Notes: a model not told the origin generated them from the letters alone. 64,000 nucleotides of DNA from Gambelia wislizenii (GCA_030847615.1 JAUMIR010000001.1:438642687-438706686), one strand, 5' to 3'. Shown: positions 11,091 through 23,037, counted from the stretch's first letter. A program made the numbers and translations.

Positions 11091-11313
11091 CTTCAAGTAA
11101 TTTCTGACTTATGGCAACCCTATTGTAATCCTACCACAGAGTTTTCTGTGGCAGAATTGGTTCAGAGGAGGTTTGTCCTTGCCTTCCTCTGAGGCTGAGA
11201 CAGTGTGACTTGCCCATGCTTATCCAGTAGGTTTCCATGACTGAGTAGGGATTCTAATCTTGATCACAAAATGTCCTAGGCCAACTCTCAAACCACTACA
11301 CCATGCTGGTTTA
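11091..11313 (-). mobile_element. Sauria-type SINE (tRNA head, BovB-like tail), minus strand
   Basis: Minus-strand reading gives a tRNA-like head (box A CATGGTGTAGTGGTTTGAG), then GGGCAAGTCACAC and GGAAGGCAA blocks, and a tail with GCCATAAGTCAGAAATTACT ending in an ACAACAA-like run. The tail resembles BovB/RTE 3' ends, as described for Sauria SINEs. A + strand copy is at 52296-52536. The family name is from memory. Confidence 0.7.
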
Positions 11314-11615
11314 TACATATACTTTATGAGGCTGTCACTGTTCACAATCCCCCATAGGAATATTATGTGATTGTTGATAATGCTGAGTAAATAGAACAGA
11401 GAGTCCAAATCAACGTCATCTTCTTAGTTCAATATTAACCTTTCATCCAGATTAATGGTGCTAGGATCATCATGCATTTACATTCCTTGAGGTTTTGAGC
11501 TCAAATCAATCCCTAAACAGGTCAATACAGCTTTTCAAAATAAATAAATAGGATATTGTCTCCCAACAACCTTCTAAACAACAGTATAGTAACAAAATTT
11601 GAGATGCCATAATTA

Positions 11616-11836
11616 CATTGGGCCCTCCAGAACCATGGGGAGTTGGTTCCAAGATCCCCTGTGGATGCCAAAAAATGTAGAGGATCGAGCGCCATATTAT
11701 TCAATGGCAGTGATGTGAATGCACATGTTTCATCATGTCCATGTTCACAATGATGCCATTGAATAATATGGGGTGTGATGATCCGCAGACAGTCCAATCC
11801 ACGGATTGGGAGCCCACCAATATGGAGGGTCCACTA
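11616..11836. mobile_element. Tigger-type (pogo) MITE
   Basis: The ends (TTGGGCCCTCCAGAACCATG on the left, ATATGGAGGGTCCACTA on the right) and the adjacent words for 'ccgtggat' type blocks resemble Tigger/MER2-like elements. TA lies on both sides, as expected for Tc1/mariner insertion. Inside, GCCATATTATTCAATGGCA and its complement form a palindrome. It has no transposase and is non-autonomous. Confidence 0.7.
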
Positions 11837-12051
11837 TATATACAAACTTGATAAGTAAGCTATGAATTCCAGTTTAAGATTTTATGACTTCTGGCCAAAC
11901 TCTAATTAAATACAGATGAATATATTGTCTTCTTACTGTGATCTGGCTATGCATTCAAACTCTCTTAACAATTAGTGAGATTCTCCTTAGCCTGTTTTAC
12001 TTTTACGTTTATTGTCCCACAAGCTTATCCATGATACACTAAGGGAGAGAA

Positions 12052-12140
12052 GGGCAACCCCTCTCCCTCCAGATGTTGTTGGACATAAGCTCCCATTAGT
12101 CTTAGTCGACATGTTATCAACATCTGGAGGCTCACAGGTC
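12052..12140. mobile_element. Short palindromic MITE (CCTCCAGATGTT family)
   Basis: CCTCCAGATGTTGTTGGACA on the left and AACATCTGGAGG on the right form an inverted repeat around a CTCCCATTAG centre. Related copies lie at 19178-19293 and more distantly at 27930-28015. This looks like the small hAT-type MITE widespread in reptile genomes; the superfamily is not proven here. Confidence 0.6.
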
Positions 12141-12513
12141 CACCACTCTTGTACTAAGCATTCTGATTTGTGAGTCTGTTTTTTGTCTTAACAAGTATTT
12201 TTGTTCTGTTATGTGATATTCAGTGTTTTTAAAGGATAGGTGTTCTTTTCTATATTTTTAGCCTTAATTCAAAAATGGAATTCCATGAGGGGATTGTAGT
12301 ATTTAACATATTCACATGTATCCTATGAAATAAGATGCTACTAATATCACTGTTTTCTAGGGGTGAAAACCTAAACTATTAAATAGATTGCAACTAGAAG
12401 AAGTCAAATATTCTCCCAGGGTGCATCTACACTGTAGAAATAATGCAGTTTGACCTCATTTTAAGTGCTGTAACTCCATCTTATGGAATCCTAGGATTTG
12501 TAGTTTTGAGATG

Positions 12514-13317
12514 AGGGAGGAAATCCGTTCCTTGAAAAAAGAGATGAAGACAGACCTCAGTAGAATAGAGAAAAGATTAGACAAAATGGTAACTGAAATA
12601 AAAGACATCAAATCTAACGTAGACTCATTGACGAATAGAACTGCTGATTTAGAGACAAAAACCGAGGTAACGTGCAGAGATATGGATAAGATAAAAAACA
12701 TAAATTTGGTGCAAGAGATAAGGTACAGGGAAAAATGCTTAAAACTCAGAGGAGTCTTAGAAAAGACATATGAAAACTTGCATGAACGTCTAACCCCTAT
12801 ACTGGCTGGTTTTATGGAAATAACTGAAATGCAGATGAAGCAAGAAATAGACAAAATGTTTAGAGTAAACTCTCTAATTGCTAAAGAGAAAAACCTTCCT
12901 CGTGATATCGTAGTTGCATTCACTAGAACTAAGATAAGAGATGACTTAATTCAAAGGAACTATGCAGAGAAACTGATAATAGACAGGAAAGAAATAAAAG
13001 TTTACAAGGATACTCCAGCGGAGATTTTAAAAAGAAGACAGGATTACAGAGTATTAACACAGAAGCTAATTAACTTAGGCATGAGTTACAAGTGGGGAAG
13101 GATTGAAGGTTTATCCTTTACCTACCAACAAAAAAGATACAAAATAACATCAATAGAGAAAGCGGAAGACTTTTTGAAAAGACTGGAAGAGGATGAGTAT
13201 AAAAATGACCAAAGGAGAAGGTACCAAAAGAAGAAAAAAGAAGTGAGAAAGGCTGATGGGAGTTCTCATGAAGGTTTGGAAGCAGATAATGACACTGAAA
13301 TGGATAAAGAACCATGA
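12514..13317 (+). pseudogene. L1 ORF1 (RNA-binding protein), 5' truncated
   Basis: The open frame runs about 268 codons to the stop at 13315. Residues 1-55 look like a coiled coil (heptads of I/L with many E, K and D). Next comes the RRM-like core, with RYREKCLKLRGV, then the C-terminal part with DIVVAFTRTKIRDDLI, KEIKVYKDTPAEIL and LGMSYKWGRIEGLSFTYQ, the usual L1 ORF1p order. The initial ATG at 12511 overlaps the probable target duplication, so it is a chance start; the true N-terminus is missing. ORF1p trimerises and binds L1 RNA as a chaperone. The frame is intact from the truncation to the stop, unlike ORF2, and ends 84 bp before ORF2. Confidence 0.88.
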
Positions 13318-13400
13318 CAGGAAGCGACACTAGAGGAAGGAAACTCACGAGGAACTGACAAGGAGGAAGAGGAGGGAAGAGCAGAATCAGACTTACAAGA

Positions 13401-16400
13401 ATGACATCCTCGATAGTATCTTGGAACGTTAAAGGGTTAAATACCCCTTTAAAAAGACATAAGATATTTCATTACTTGGAAAAAACGAAATCGAGTATCA
13501 TCTGCCTACAGGAAACAAGGATCCGCCAACAAGATAAGAAATTATTGGAATATTATAAACTTGGACAAGAGTTCGTGTCATCATCAAATAAAAAGAAAAA
13601 AGGTGTCACAATTTATGTGAGTAAAAAATACCAAGCTAAAGAAGTTCTAAACGATAATGAGGGTCACTATATAGGGGTTGAAATCAAATTGGAGAACTAT
13701 ACAATAATTGTGATTGCAATATATGCACTGCTGGAAAAGAAAGATAAGTTTTATAAGAAACTACAAGTAGATATGGAAACCCTAAAGGAAGGAATGCTTA
13801 TCCTAGCTTGAGATCTCAATGGTGTCCTGAACGGGAGTAGAGACAGATCAAGTAATGCTCGGAAGGGAAGAGCTGAAGGTAAACTACCTAAAGTATGCAA
13901 CGATATTATGGAAGAATTTGATCTAGCTGATCTATGGACATGGAAATATGGACTTGAAAAAGGATTCATTATTATTCAGATCTGCACAAGAGCATGTCTA
14001 GGATAGACATGTTCTGGATCTCAACCCCTCTTCTGACCAAGATCATAAAGATGGAAATTCTGTCCAAAGTTATGTCAGATCATAACCCAATTAAACTACA
14101 AATTAAAGGTTTGAAATCTGAATATACTTGGCAATTAAAAGATTTTATATTAAAGGATGAAGAATTTGTCCGAAAAGTAAAGGAAGAAATTAACTTCTTC
14201 TTTAAAACAAACAACACAGAAGACGTAAAAAAGAAAGTAATCTGGGATACATTTAAGGCCACTATAAGAGGTATTTTCTTAAAGAAAGGTGCAGAGATAA
14301 AGAAAAAGAGGGAAGAGAAAGTGTACAGACTACATCAAGAGTTAAAGGTGCAAGAATTGGATCTACGGCAGCATCCAAATAATAAGATTATATATAATAA
14401 GATAAAACTTTTACAAAAAGACTTAGATACTATATTATTAGAAGAAGTAGGAAGGAAGCTACAAAGATTAAAGCAAAGACACTTTGAGCAAGCCAATAAA
14501 GCAGGGAGATGGTTATCCTACAAACTTAGGGAAAAAATAGGAAGAAACGTGATTGCAGAAATTGAGTATGAGGGGGGAACTCTCTCAAAACAAGAAGACA
14601 TTGAGAAAGCGTTTCATAAGTACTATGAGGAATTATATAAAGAGCAGAACATAGAGGACAACCAGATAGATCTTGGAAATTACATTGATGAGAATATATA
14701 TGCTGAAATACCACAAAATCAAAGAATTCACCTCTCTGAACCATTCTCAAAGAAAGAGATCGCGACGGCAATAAAACAACTTAAAATCGGGAAATCACCT
14801 GGCCCAGACGGTTTTACTTCTTTATTCTACAAGGTATTTGAAAAAGAAATATCAGCTAATCTTCTACAAACAATTAATCAAATAGCTACTGAAGGAACCC
14901 CAGAAACATGGAACTCTGCAGACATCACAGTTATTCCGAAAGAGGGGAAGAACAAAAAAGATGTTAAAAATTACCATCCAATCTCTTTATTATGTACGGA
15001 CTATAAAATCTACGCCACAATATTAACTAATAGAATCAAACCAATCCTAGCGAAAATGATACACTCTGATCAAAGGGGCTTTCTACCGGGCAGATTCATC
15101 TCCGATAATACTAGAACAATTATTAACGCCCTTGAATATTATGAAAGAAACAATGAAAGGAAGGCTGCCTTTATATTTAGTGATGCGGAAAAGGCCTTCG
15201 ATAACATCAGATGGCCTTTTCTAATAGAGGTATTTAAAAGATTGGGAGTAGGCCAGTTTATGATTAACAACTTAAAAAGGAGATACAATAATTAAGAGGC
15301 CCGTATTACAATAAATGGTAATAGAACAAAGCCAATAACCATTCAGAAAGGAGTTCAACAGGGGTGCCCACTTTCACCACTGCTTTTCATAGCTGCATTA
15401 GAGATTTTGCTGCACAAGATTCAAAAAGAGAGTAAGATATCAGGATTGAGAATCTTAGATCAAGAGTATAAAACTCAGGCCTATGCAGACGATCTGGCAT
15501 TAATCATAGAAAATCCTGAACAGAATATTAAAGAATTACTAGAGATAGTTGGAAACTTTGGTAGACTATCTGGTTTCAAAATCAATAAGGAGAAGATGAT
15601 TATAATAACTAAAAATATGCAAAGAAAAGAAGAGGAAGAGCTAGGGACAATAACACGATGTAAACTGGTGAAAAAAGCAAGATACTTAGGCATTTGGATT
15701 TCTAATAGAAATATGGACTTGGTAGAAAATAACTATAATAAACTATGGGAATCAATAAAATCAGAAATGAAGAAATGAGAGAAGCTAAAATTAACATTGC
15801 TTGGTAGAGTAGAGGCAATAAAAATGTCGGTTCTTCCAAGAAGTCTTTATTTATTTCAAACGATCCCAATTTTAACAAATGACAAATTCCTATTGAGATG
15901 GTCGAAAGATTTAAGAGACTTTATCTGGAGAGGACGGAAGGCAAGAATCAAATGGCTCACTATGATTGACAGGAAAGAGAAGGGAAGCCTGGCGGCTCCG
16001 GACCTTACAACTTACTACTCAGCTTGTAGCATGACCTGGGCAATTGAGTGGATTAAAATAAGTAATAAGAGACTGTTATCATTGGAAGGAGAGGGGTTGA
16101 GATTCGGATGGCATGCATACGTATGGTATGAGAAAGATAAAGTTCATAAAGACTTCAATAATAACATCATACGCATTAAGAACATGGCAAAAAATTAAAA
16201 GACAATTCTATACTAAGATGCCCAAATGGATCTCACCTCTGGAAGCTTTTGCACGAAGGTGGACTAAGGTAGACAGATGGCTACGGTACGAGGATCTATG
16301 TAACTGGAAGAAAGACAATACTAATGAGATAAAAACAAAGGAAGAGTTAATTGAAGGAGGATGGAATATTTACTGGTTGACATACCAACAACTATACAGT

Positions 16401-17142
16401 AGATACAAGGAAGACAAAAAAGAATATGATTTCGACTTAGAAGGGAACGAAATTGATAAAGTAATCTGGAAAGAGGATAAAAAGAGAATAGCGAAGTTCT
16501 ATAACATACTGTTAGAAAGGAAATTAGAAACGGGAGTGGTCAAAACATTATGATAAAATGGGCAAGGGACATAGGGGAACAATGGCAGAATGGGAAGAAG
16601 CTTGGTTAAAAACTAATAAGTTTACAGCATCTCAAAACTTAAAAGAGAACTATGTAAAAATATTTAATAGACACCATATTTGACACCATTAAAAATTAGT
16701 AAAATTTACAAATTGAAAGATTGTAGCTGTTGGAGATGCGGTAAACAAACAGGTTCTATGTACCACGTGTGGTGGAATTGTCCAACAGTTAAGAAATTTT
16801 GGCAAAAGGTTCACAACTTAATTCAGAGAATGTTAAACATCCAATTTATTATGGACCTGAGATTTTATCTACTGAATATCACTTCTAGTTTACCTAAACA
16901 AATAGAAAGTGAAAACTGGAGAATTTTGCTATACTTAATCACAGCAGCAAGGATGCAAATAGCATCTAAATGGAAAAGCAGTGAATGCCTACAAGTTGGG
17001 GAGTGGTTAAACAGAGTAATAGAAATAAGAGATAATGATATACTGACCCATATTTTAAATAAGAAAAAAACTGGGAAAGCAGAAGAAGAATGGCAACCAG
17101 TATTTAATTTCTGTAAAAAAAAGATGGACTATAAGAAGTGAT
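13401..17142 (+). pseudogene. L1 ORF2 (endonuclease and reverse transcriptase), broken
   Basis: The order is complete: APE-type endonuclease from 13401 (IVSWNVKGLN, CLQETRI), RT from about 14750 with GKSPGPDGF, motif A FSDAEKAFD at 15177-15203, QGCPLSPLLF at 15360-15389 and the catalytic YADD at 15483-15494, then a C-terminal cysteine region CSWRCGK..HVWWNC at 16725-16788 and a stop at 17140. Breaks: TGA at 13809, where GDLNG-like residues would follow tryptophan; a frameshift near 13950-13994; TAA at 15293; TGA at 15776; a frameshift near 16113-16198; and a gap in the open frame at 16551-16680. All RT catalytic motifs survive. ORF2p nicks the target and copies L1 RNA; this copy cannot. Confidence 0.92.
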
Positions 17143-17613
17143 TCTTGAATACAAAGGAATAGTGAGACGGGAAGGAAGGAAGGATAGGAAGGGAGAAAGG
17201 GGAAGGACGCTGTTAAAACGGTGGATTGCTTAGTTATTGGTGCAGAATGTGAACGGATTAGCTGAATACACTTAATTACAGTAAGATAAAGGAAGGAACA
17301 GTAAGAAGAATGGAAGTAAAGGGAACTCCTGAGAGGATCTTACATAGGAGGTCAATATTGTGTTTGATACATATTGGAAATGATGACTGTATATAAATAT
17401 CTTGTTGAAGTGTTGAATAATCAAATAAATAATAAAATAATTTAAAAAATAAGATGTCTTTGGCCTTCTCTGCCAAAGATTGCTGGTGCCTCACAAAACT
17501 ACAAATCCCAGGATTCTATAGGATGGAGTCATGGCAGTTAAAGTGATGTCAAACTGCATTATTTCTACAATGGAGATGCACTCCCACTTGCGAACACTTT
17601 GTGCAGCAAAAAA

Positions 17614-17800
17614 ATCATAGAATCCTAGAGTTGGAAGAGACCTCAAGGGCCATCCAGTCCAACATCCTGCCATGCAGGAATACACATAATCATTCCCGAC
17701 AGGTGGCCATCCAGCCTCTGTTTAAAAACCTCCAAAGAAGAATACTTCACCACACTACGAGGCAGTGTATTCCACTTCCAAACAGCTCTTACTGACAGAC
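17614..17800 (-). mobile_element. CR1 LINE, 3' end
   Basis: The inverted CR1 terminus (ATCATAGAATCCTAGAGTTG) is followed by the usual minus-strand blocks, ending near 17800. It is very short, with no usable frame. It sits 30 bp right of the split MITE. Confidence 0.85.
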
Positions 17801-19177
17801 ATGGCTGGGGGGGCTGTTGTTAGACAGTAGCCTGCAGACTGTGATAAGCCTGCAGACTGACGCTGTTCCCTTTTAACCATTCTAATATGAACAGTAAGGG
17901 AAATTACTGTGCTTTCACTCCCAATTACTTTAAAGTCCTTTCCATGTCCCCTACACTCATGGAAAGGACAGAGTGAGAGAAAATCCCCATCTCCTGTCCT
18001 ACCCATGCAAGTTTTCCACAATCCCAAAGCAAGAAGACTGTGGACATGCAGGGCCCTATGCCAAAAGAAGACTGTATGTTACCTTCTCCTCTTCCACATT
18101 CACCTCTAATCATTTTCACCCTGCAACACCTCAACTTAATTCATCCCAAAGATGGAGAACTTCCATATACAGCAAGGGGTTTACTCTCCACTCTGGAAGA
18201 AGAGGCTAGAGGTAACAGACTCGCCTGTTTCCAGATGATGTGAGCAAACAGTCATAAAGAAAACTATCACTTCAGCAAGTGATTTTTGTCAGTTACAGAG
18301 AAGCTGGCAGGTAGCTCCCTAATTTGCTGTAATATTTTTTATCACACCTAGTTCTTACTGTCTCTCAGACTGACTGCAGGGAGTAGCTTTCTGCCAGTAA
18401 TCTCTGCACTCTAAATGTGTGAACCCTGTTTGTACTTTGATAGCTCTATCTCTTTACTAGTATTAACCATCTACCATTTGGGAGCAACCCTGTAAAATAT
18501 TCCCTTGGAATTCTAATGGCTATTAGCCCCTCAAAGAGACTTCTCTGCAAATAGTAGAACATTCTATTAAAAACATAAAAATGAATTATGTCTTCTAAAG
18601 GGGAAGGAAAAGCTTATGTTGAGCAGATCATGTTTTTCAATTTGGGTGTATTTTTTTTAACACTGATGCCTCAGGACATTGACATCTGGACAATCAATAA
18701 CAGAAACACACACACACATAGAGAGGCTGAGCAGAGCACAGAGCGGGAAGAGCTACTGAAAGGATTTAAAAGTTCTGTGCGGAGTAAACCACAAAGTCCC
18801 AGTTGAAAGAGCCAGAAGTGAAAGCAGTGCTCCCAGATGAATAAGACTAAAAAAGATAACACCCTCAGGCATCTGGATGTCTCAGCATTTAAATTATATC
18901 ACTTGAAATGTCAGTTTGGACTTTGTGCCAGGAAACAGCTGAAGAGGATTTTTTTCCCTGTGAATATACCCAATAGAAGACCAATCAGTTGACATGAAAG
19001 GTGTCTCTAATCATTTAGCATAAGCATAGCATGTTCTTATTTTATTATGTAACCTTGAATTATCTTGCTTGTTTAATGAAGAGCTTTGTATTTTAAAGAA
19101 CTATAGTATCTTGTTGGCTGTAGTCAGGAGCAGACCTGCTGAAGGCTGCCTTTGTATGGCTTTCATGGGCTGGATTC
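17801..19177. other. Intronic stretch without recognised gene
   Basis: Overlapping short ORFs at 17755-18243 have no family resemblance. A short CACACACACA run lies near 18708. The segment at about 19000-19090 resembles 20137-20220 on the other side of the exon at 19652 (see findings). Otherwise unassigned. Confidence 0.4.
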
Positions 19178-19293
19178 AGCATCCTGCTGTCCTCTAGATG
19201 TTTTGGACTAAAATCCCTATAATGCCTATTCATTGCCCATGCAGATTGGGATTGTTGGGAGTTGTGGTTCAAAACATCTAGAGGGCACCAGGT
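19178..19293. mobile_element. Short palindromic MITE (CCTCTAGATGTT family)
   Basis: TCCTCTAGATGTTTTGGAC on the left and AAAACATCTAGAGGGCACC on the right form inverted ends around a short centre. It is related to 12052-12140. It lies about 360 bp upstream of an NPAS3 exon. Confidence 0.6.
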
Positions 19294-19651
19294 TGTCTAG
19301 TTCTACTTTTTAAACACAACAACAAGAAATTAATGTCATCTTGGTTTGTTCTGGTGTCTTATTCTTATAAGTGTTCTGTGTTAATAAATTGCAGCAGTCA
19401 TACAGGTGTGCTAGAAAGTGCTTGTACAGATGTCTGCTTCTAGAAGCCAGTCTCAGGATTCCCTGTGTAGCAGAACATGAGACCATGCCAACATCTGGGC
19501 CAGCACAGCAAAATAAGGTGAAACTGGTGTCACAAGAATAGCTTTGCAGAGAGATACACAAGTAAAATTGTTTAAAATAAGGATAAAAAGCTGTTTGGCT
19601 GTTTCCCTATTTTCCCCTTCTCAATTTATAGCCTCTATTTTTCCTTTATAG

Positions 19652-19758
19652 GATTAGTGATTACATGGATCTGACCCCTGTAGATATCGTAGGGAAGAGA
19701 TGTTACCACTTCATTCATGCTGAAGATGTGGAAGGGATCAGGCACAGTCATTTAGACT
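19652..19758 (+). CDS. NPAS3: NPAS3 exon: N-terminal part of PAS-B
   Basis: This 107-nt exon completes the arginine codon opened by the previous exon and reads [20 protein letters not shown] and then [16 protein letters not shown]. It forms the front of PAS-B, the sensor/dimer fold shared with SIM, HIF and NPAS1; D-hinge and FIHAEDV are characteristic of the group. The limits are a TTTCCTTTATAG acceptor before 19652 and GACT/GTAAGT at 19758, a perfect donor. It ends with one base of a leucine codon, completed at 42091. The intron before it is 11.9 kb and the one after 22.3 kb. No change suggests damage. Confidence 0.96.
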
Positions 19759-21602
19759 GTAAGTATTCTAGCCTTGTAAAAAAATGGTTTCGTTTTTGTA
19801 ACTGTTTTTGAAATGTTATTTACCTTCCAATACTATGCATTACACATTCCTTTTTTGGTTTGATTTAAATCTGGGACTAATTCAGATCTAACCAACATAG
19901 TTTCCTCTGCAATGTATCTCTGGCTTTTCTTCGCAAATGAAGATTCAGGAAGGACTCATCCCGCGCTTTCTGCAAGCGCGCTGAAGATATAGTTGGCAAA
20001 TGCTGGAATTTGAAACTAGTGGATTCGAATTGCATTGAATCTGCATTTGTAGTCACTGAAATGTGTGGGTTCTGTAGCAGAGACTGAAATATCCTGCAGG
20101 CAAAATAAGCTCAGCAGAAGGGGAAATCTCTTCATGTTTCTAATCACTTAGCATAAAAATAGAATTTTTCCATTGATTATATAAACATGAATTACCTTGT
20201 TGTTTTAATGAGGAATGGGCCTAAAACCCACTGTTGCTAGAGCAGATGGGGTAAACTTGTGCTTGTCCTAAGAAACAGTTCAAGAAGAAAAATACAGGAA
20301 TTGCCATCTTGGGGTAAGTGAAGTGTCCAGCTCATTCACTGGACTATGTTTTAACAATCATTAACCGATACTTTGGAGGAAATAGTGCATTATAAAGGCT
20401 CTTTTGCTCATAGTTGGTTACTGTTATAGAACATGGAAATGAAAGTGTTGCAAGTGAACTTGTATATCCTTGTATATTTGAAAAGAACACTTTTGCATCA
20501 TATCTATAAAGCAGAACACAGGGACAGCTTAGTGAATCTAGCTGTATTAAAGGGTAGACTTGACCTTCATAGTTACTATTATTTTTGAGTCTTGGTATTT
20601 AACCTTTCACTTGTGTTAGGTTTTCAGTTTTATGTTTACGGAAAATGACGAGCACAGTTGGACAATTCACTTTCACTGGTACAATTCTGTTACTGTACAA
20701 TAGGTAGAATTTTTTGTCCAGTTCTTTAAGATTTGCATGCTTTCCTGATGCTTAATTCTTTAATAATATAGTGTATATAGATATATGTATGTTACATGAT
20801 TTGTGACTTGATATGTAGCCTATGGATGAGGTCATGTGCTTGAAGGCTTCACATTCACGTGTTGCGCTTCTGGTATAATATACTAGTCAGGATTATATTA
20901 GATTGATAGTAGAAGCCTCATATTGCAATATTGGGACAGGAAAGAGACAAAACCTCTTTGAGTTAGAATTCCAACCCTGCAAGAGGGCATTGCTATTGAC
21001 ATTCTGATAATATGCACATTTGTTTAAATACTTTGTCTTAAAAGCAAGTACAGTAATCACTGAAAAATCCTTTAATTGGTTGATAGCCCTAATTCTTGGC
21101 TATCATACCTAGTAGCTAATTGTCATTGTTAATATCTTTTCTCCATAAATTCATCTAATATTTTTAAGCCATTTATACTACTGCCCATCATAATATCCTA
21201 TGGCAATTAATCCAGAAAGCTAATTATAAGTTACTTGGAGTAGTACTTTTTTTTTCTATTTGTTTGACCTGAACTTTCTGCTTTTTGATGGAGATTTCTG
21301 GTGTTCAGAGAATAGAGAGCATTCCATAGTGTTATCAATTTGCTTCTCACATTTCTTCTGTGATCTTTTTTTCTAAGCTAAAAAGACTCACCTTCTTAAT
21401 TCCTGAATGTTTCACCCATGTATTTGTCTTTTTTGTACCTCTTAAAGTTGAATGAGATCTTGATCCAAAGGCACATGACATAATACATATGGGTTCTCCA
21501 TAAAAATTCTCAAACAGTTATAATATTATTATGATGCACTGTTTATTTTCATTCCTTTTCAATAATGATTTCTAATGCTGATTTCTTCTTTTTCATGACA
21601 TA
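19759..21602. other. Large-intron stretch, largely free of recognised repeats
   Basis: No gene is seen. A 57-bp block at about 19930-19987 with two small hairpins also occurs at 6591-6650. 20137-20220 resembles 19000-19090. The remainder, 20240-21590, is AT-rich and shows no transposon I recognise, so it could hold conserved non-coding sequence. NPAS3 introns are known to be rich in such elements; conservation cannot be judged from one sequence. Confidence 0.4.
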
Positions 21603-21953
21603 GGAGATTTTCAGACCGCGTTTTAGAGTGCCTAGAGCAGGAGGAGCTTTCGGGAGAGGGACGGCAATCTTGCACAGCAGGGGGGCGTTTTCGGACGCCG
21701 TTGTCCCTCTCCCGAAACCATCCGTGTCACTTCCGTGAAGCTTCGGAAGCCGCAGAGCCATATTTTAATCACGGAGGTTGCCCGTGATTAAAATATGGCG
21801 CTGAGGCTTCCAAAGCTTCACGGAAGTGACACGGATGGTTTCGGGAGAGGGACAACGGTGTCCAAAAACACCCCCCTGCTGCGCAAGATCGCCGTCCCTC
21901 TCCCGAAAGCTCCTCCCGCCCTAGGCACTCTAAAACGCGGTCCGAAAATCTCC
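21603..21953. mobile_element. Near-perfect palindromic Harbinger-like MITE, 351 bp
   Basis: Ends GGAGATTTTC and GAAAATCTCC bound two arms of about 174 bp that match by eye except for about 12 positions, most of them CpG against TpG or CpA. The centre is AATCACGG...CCGTGATT. Flanking triplets are ATA and CTA. Same plan as 33344-33684 and 43598-43948. No protein is encoded; the 70-72 codon ORFs are by-products of the palindrome. Confidence 0.8.
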
Positions 21954-22474
21954 CTAGTATGACATGAAAAACATGAGTTAATTTTTTTTTTTGGATGTTC
22001 TGCTATTCTTTTGAGATCTGTTTCCCAGTTGTTCAAACAATCATCCTGCCTTGCTTTCTGTCCATTTACACTTTGCCCCTATGTTACCCTATAAACTCGG
22101 GGGTCTTAAGGACACTCAAAATATTGATATTAACTTGTGGAATTAATATACTCCAAGACTAGTACTCAGCTTGGCTATGCAAGAGGGGCCAACGGATAGC
22201 AGAATCTTTTGACCTATGTTTACTGGTACTAAAGAGGAGATGTAAAGCTAGATAGTACATTAATTGATCTTTATTTGAGAAAACAATAACAACAACATTC
22301 ACACACACAATCAGGCTTCAAGCATTCATGCAAGGCTAGTGAATAAAGTAGGAAATATTGGAATAGAGGGATAGAGAAGGAAGTTGTTTGTGGGAGATAC
22401 AACACCTGTCCTGTAGAGATGAGTTCACGGAAGAAACCAGCAGATTGCGGGTCCCAATCAGGAATGGCTACTCT

Positions 22475-23037
22475 GGCCCTGTCTACACGACAGGGGAAAA
22501 AAATCCATTTGGGGGGTAAAAAATTCAGAAAGGCAGCCGTTTGAATACATATGATCTGCCTACATGATTTTTTACCCCCCGCAACTCCGTATGACCCCCT
22601 CTTGCCCAGCTGGCTGTAGTGAGCGATCCAAGCAACAGTTTTAAATCTCCCACCACTTTTTTAAAAAAATTGAAAAGCTCCCTGTGGTGCGGACAATCGT
22701 TTTTCCATATTTACAACATGAAATTTTTAAAAAGAAACATAAACATGTCAGTTTCATAGATTTACCAGACTCTCACTTAGCTGGGAATCCAACATGATGG
22801 CCGCTCCCAATTCCCCTCTTTGCTAGCCCCGCCCCCTCTGCTCAGCCAGCCAATCAGATTACACTGCCTGTTCATATGTGTGTGAATGGGGGTGTAGAAA
22901 CAATCGAACATTTGAATGATTGTATGTATTTTTTGCCGAGATCCGCTATTTCTCCCCAACTCCAAATTCATCGGGGATTTGCTAGCCCTTCCTCCAAAAG
23001 ACACAAATGTATCCGAAAGGCTGTATGTACACATTAT
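22475..23037. repeat. Dispersed repeat with GGSCTTGTCTACA-type left end
   Basis: It starts GGCCCTGTCTACACGACAGG. A later part, AATCCAACATGATGGCCGC then AGCCCCGCCCCCT and CAGCCAGCCAATCAGATT (22787-22861), recurs at 37246-37319. The two are copies of one family, probably a non-autonomous DNA element. I could not see a matching right terminus. A CR1 copy follows directly. Confidence 0.5.

Larger units (their letters stand above)
12514..17451 (+). mobile_element. L1-type LINE, 5' truncated, about 4.9 kb
   Basis: It contains most of ORF1, all of ORF2 and an A-rich AATAAATAATAAAATAATTT tail. AGATG flanks it at 12509-12513 and 17452-17456 and is probably part of the target-site duplication. The 5' end is cut inside the ORF1 coiled coil. 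It lies in the sense direction in an NPAS3 intron, within the loop of an older MITE. ORF2 has a few nonsense changes and frameshifts, so the copy is dead but only moderately old. Confidence 0.92.
12419..17580. mobile_element. MITE split in two by an L1 insertion
   Basis: The left half, 12419-12513, starts GGGTGCATCTACACTGTAG. The right half, 17452-17580, ends in the complement of that motif. CTCCCA occurs directly outside both ends (12413-12418 and 17581-17586) and is probably the MITE's own target duplication. Both halves share an ACTACAAATCCCAGGATTC arm. A related copy is at 43356-43580. The L1 at 12514-17451 sits in the loop, so the MITE is older than the L1. Confidence 0.8.

Noticed and set aside
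12511..12513. ATG as the true start of L1 ORF1
   Set aside because: It overlaps the probable AGATG target duplication; the element is 5' truncated and the real start is lost.
22876..23037. N-terminal 50 residues of the CR1 ORF as part of the protein
   Set aside because: That part lies in the preceding dispersed repeat; recognisable CR1 sequence begins near 23038.
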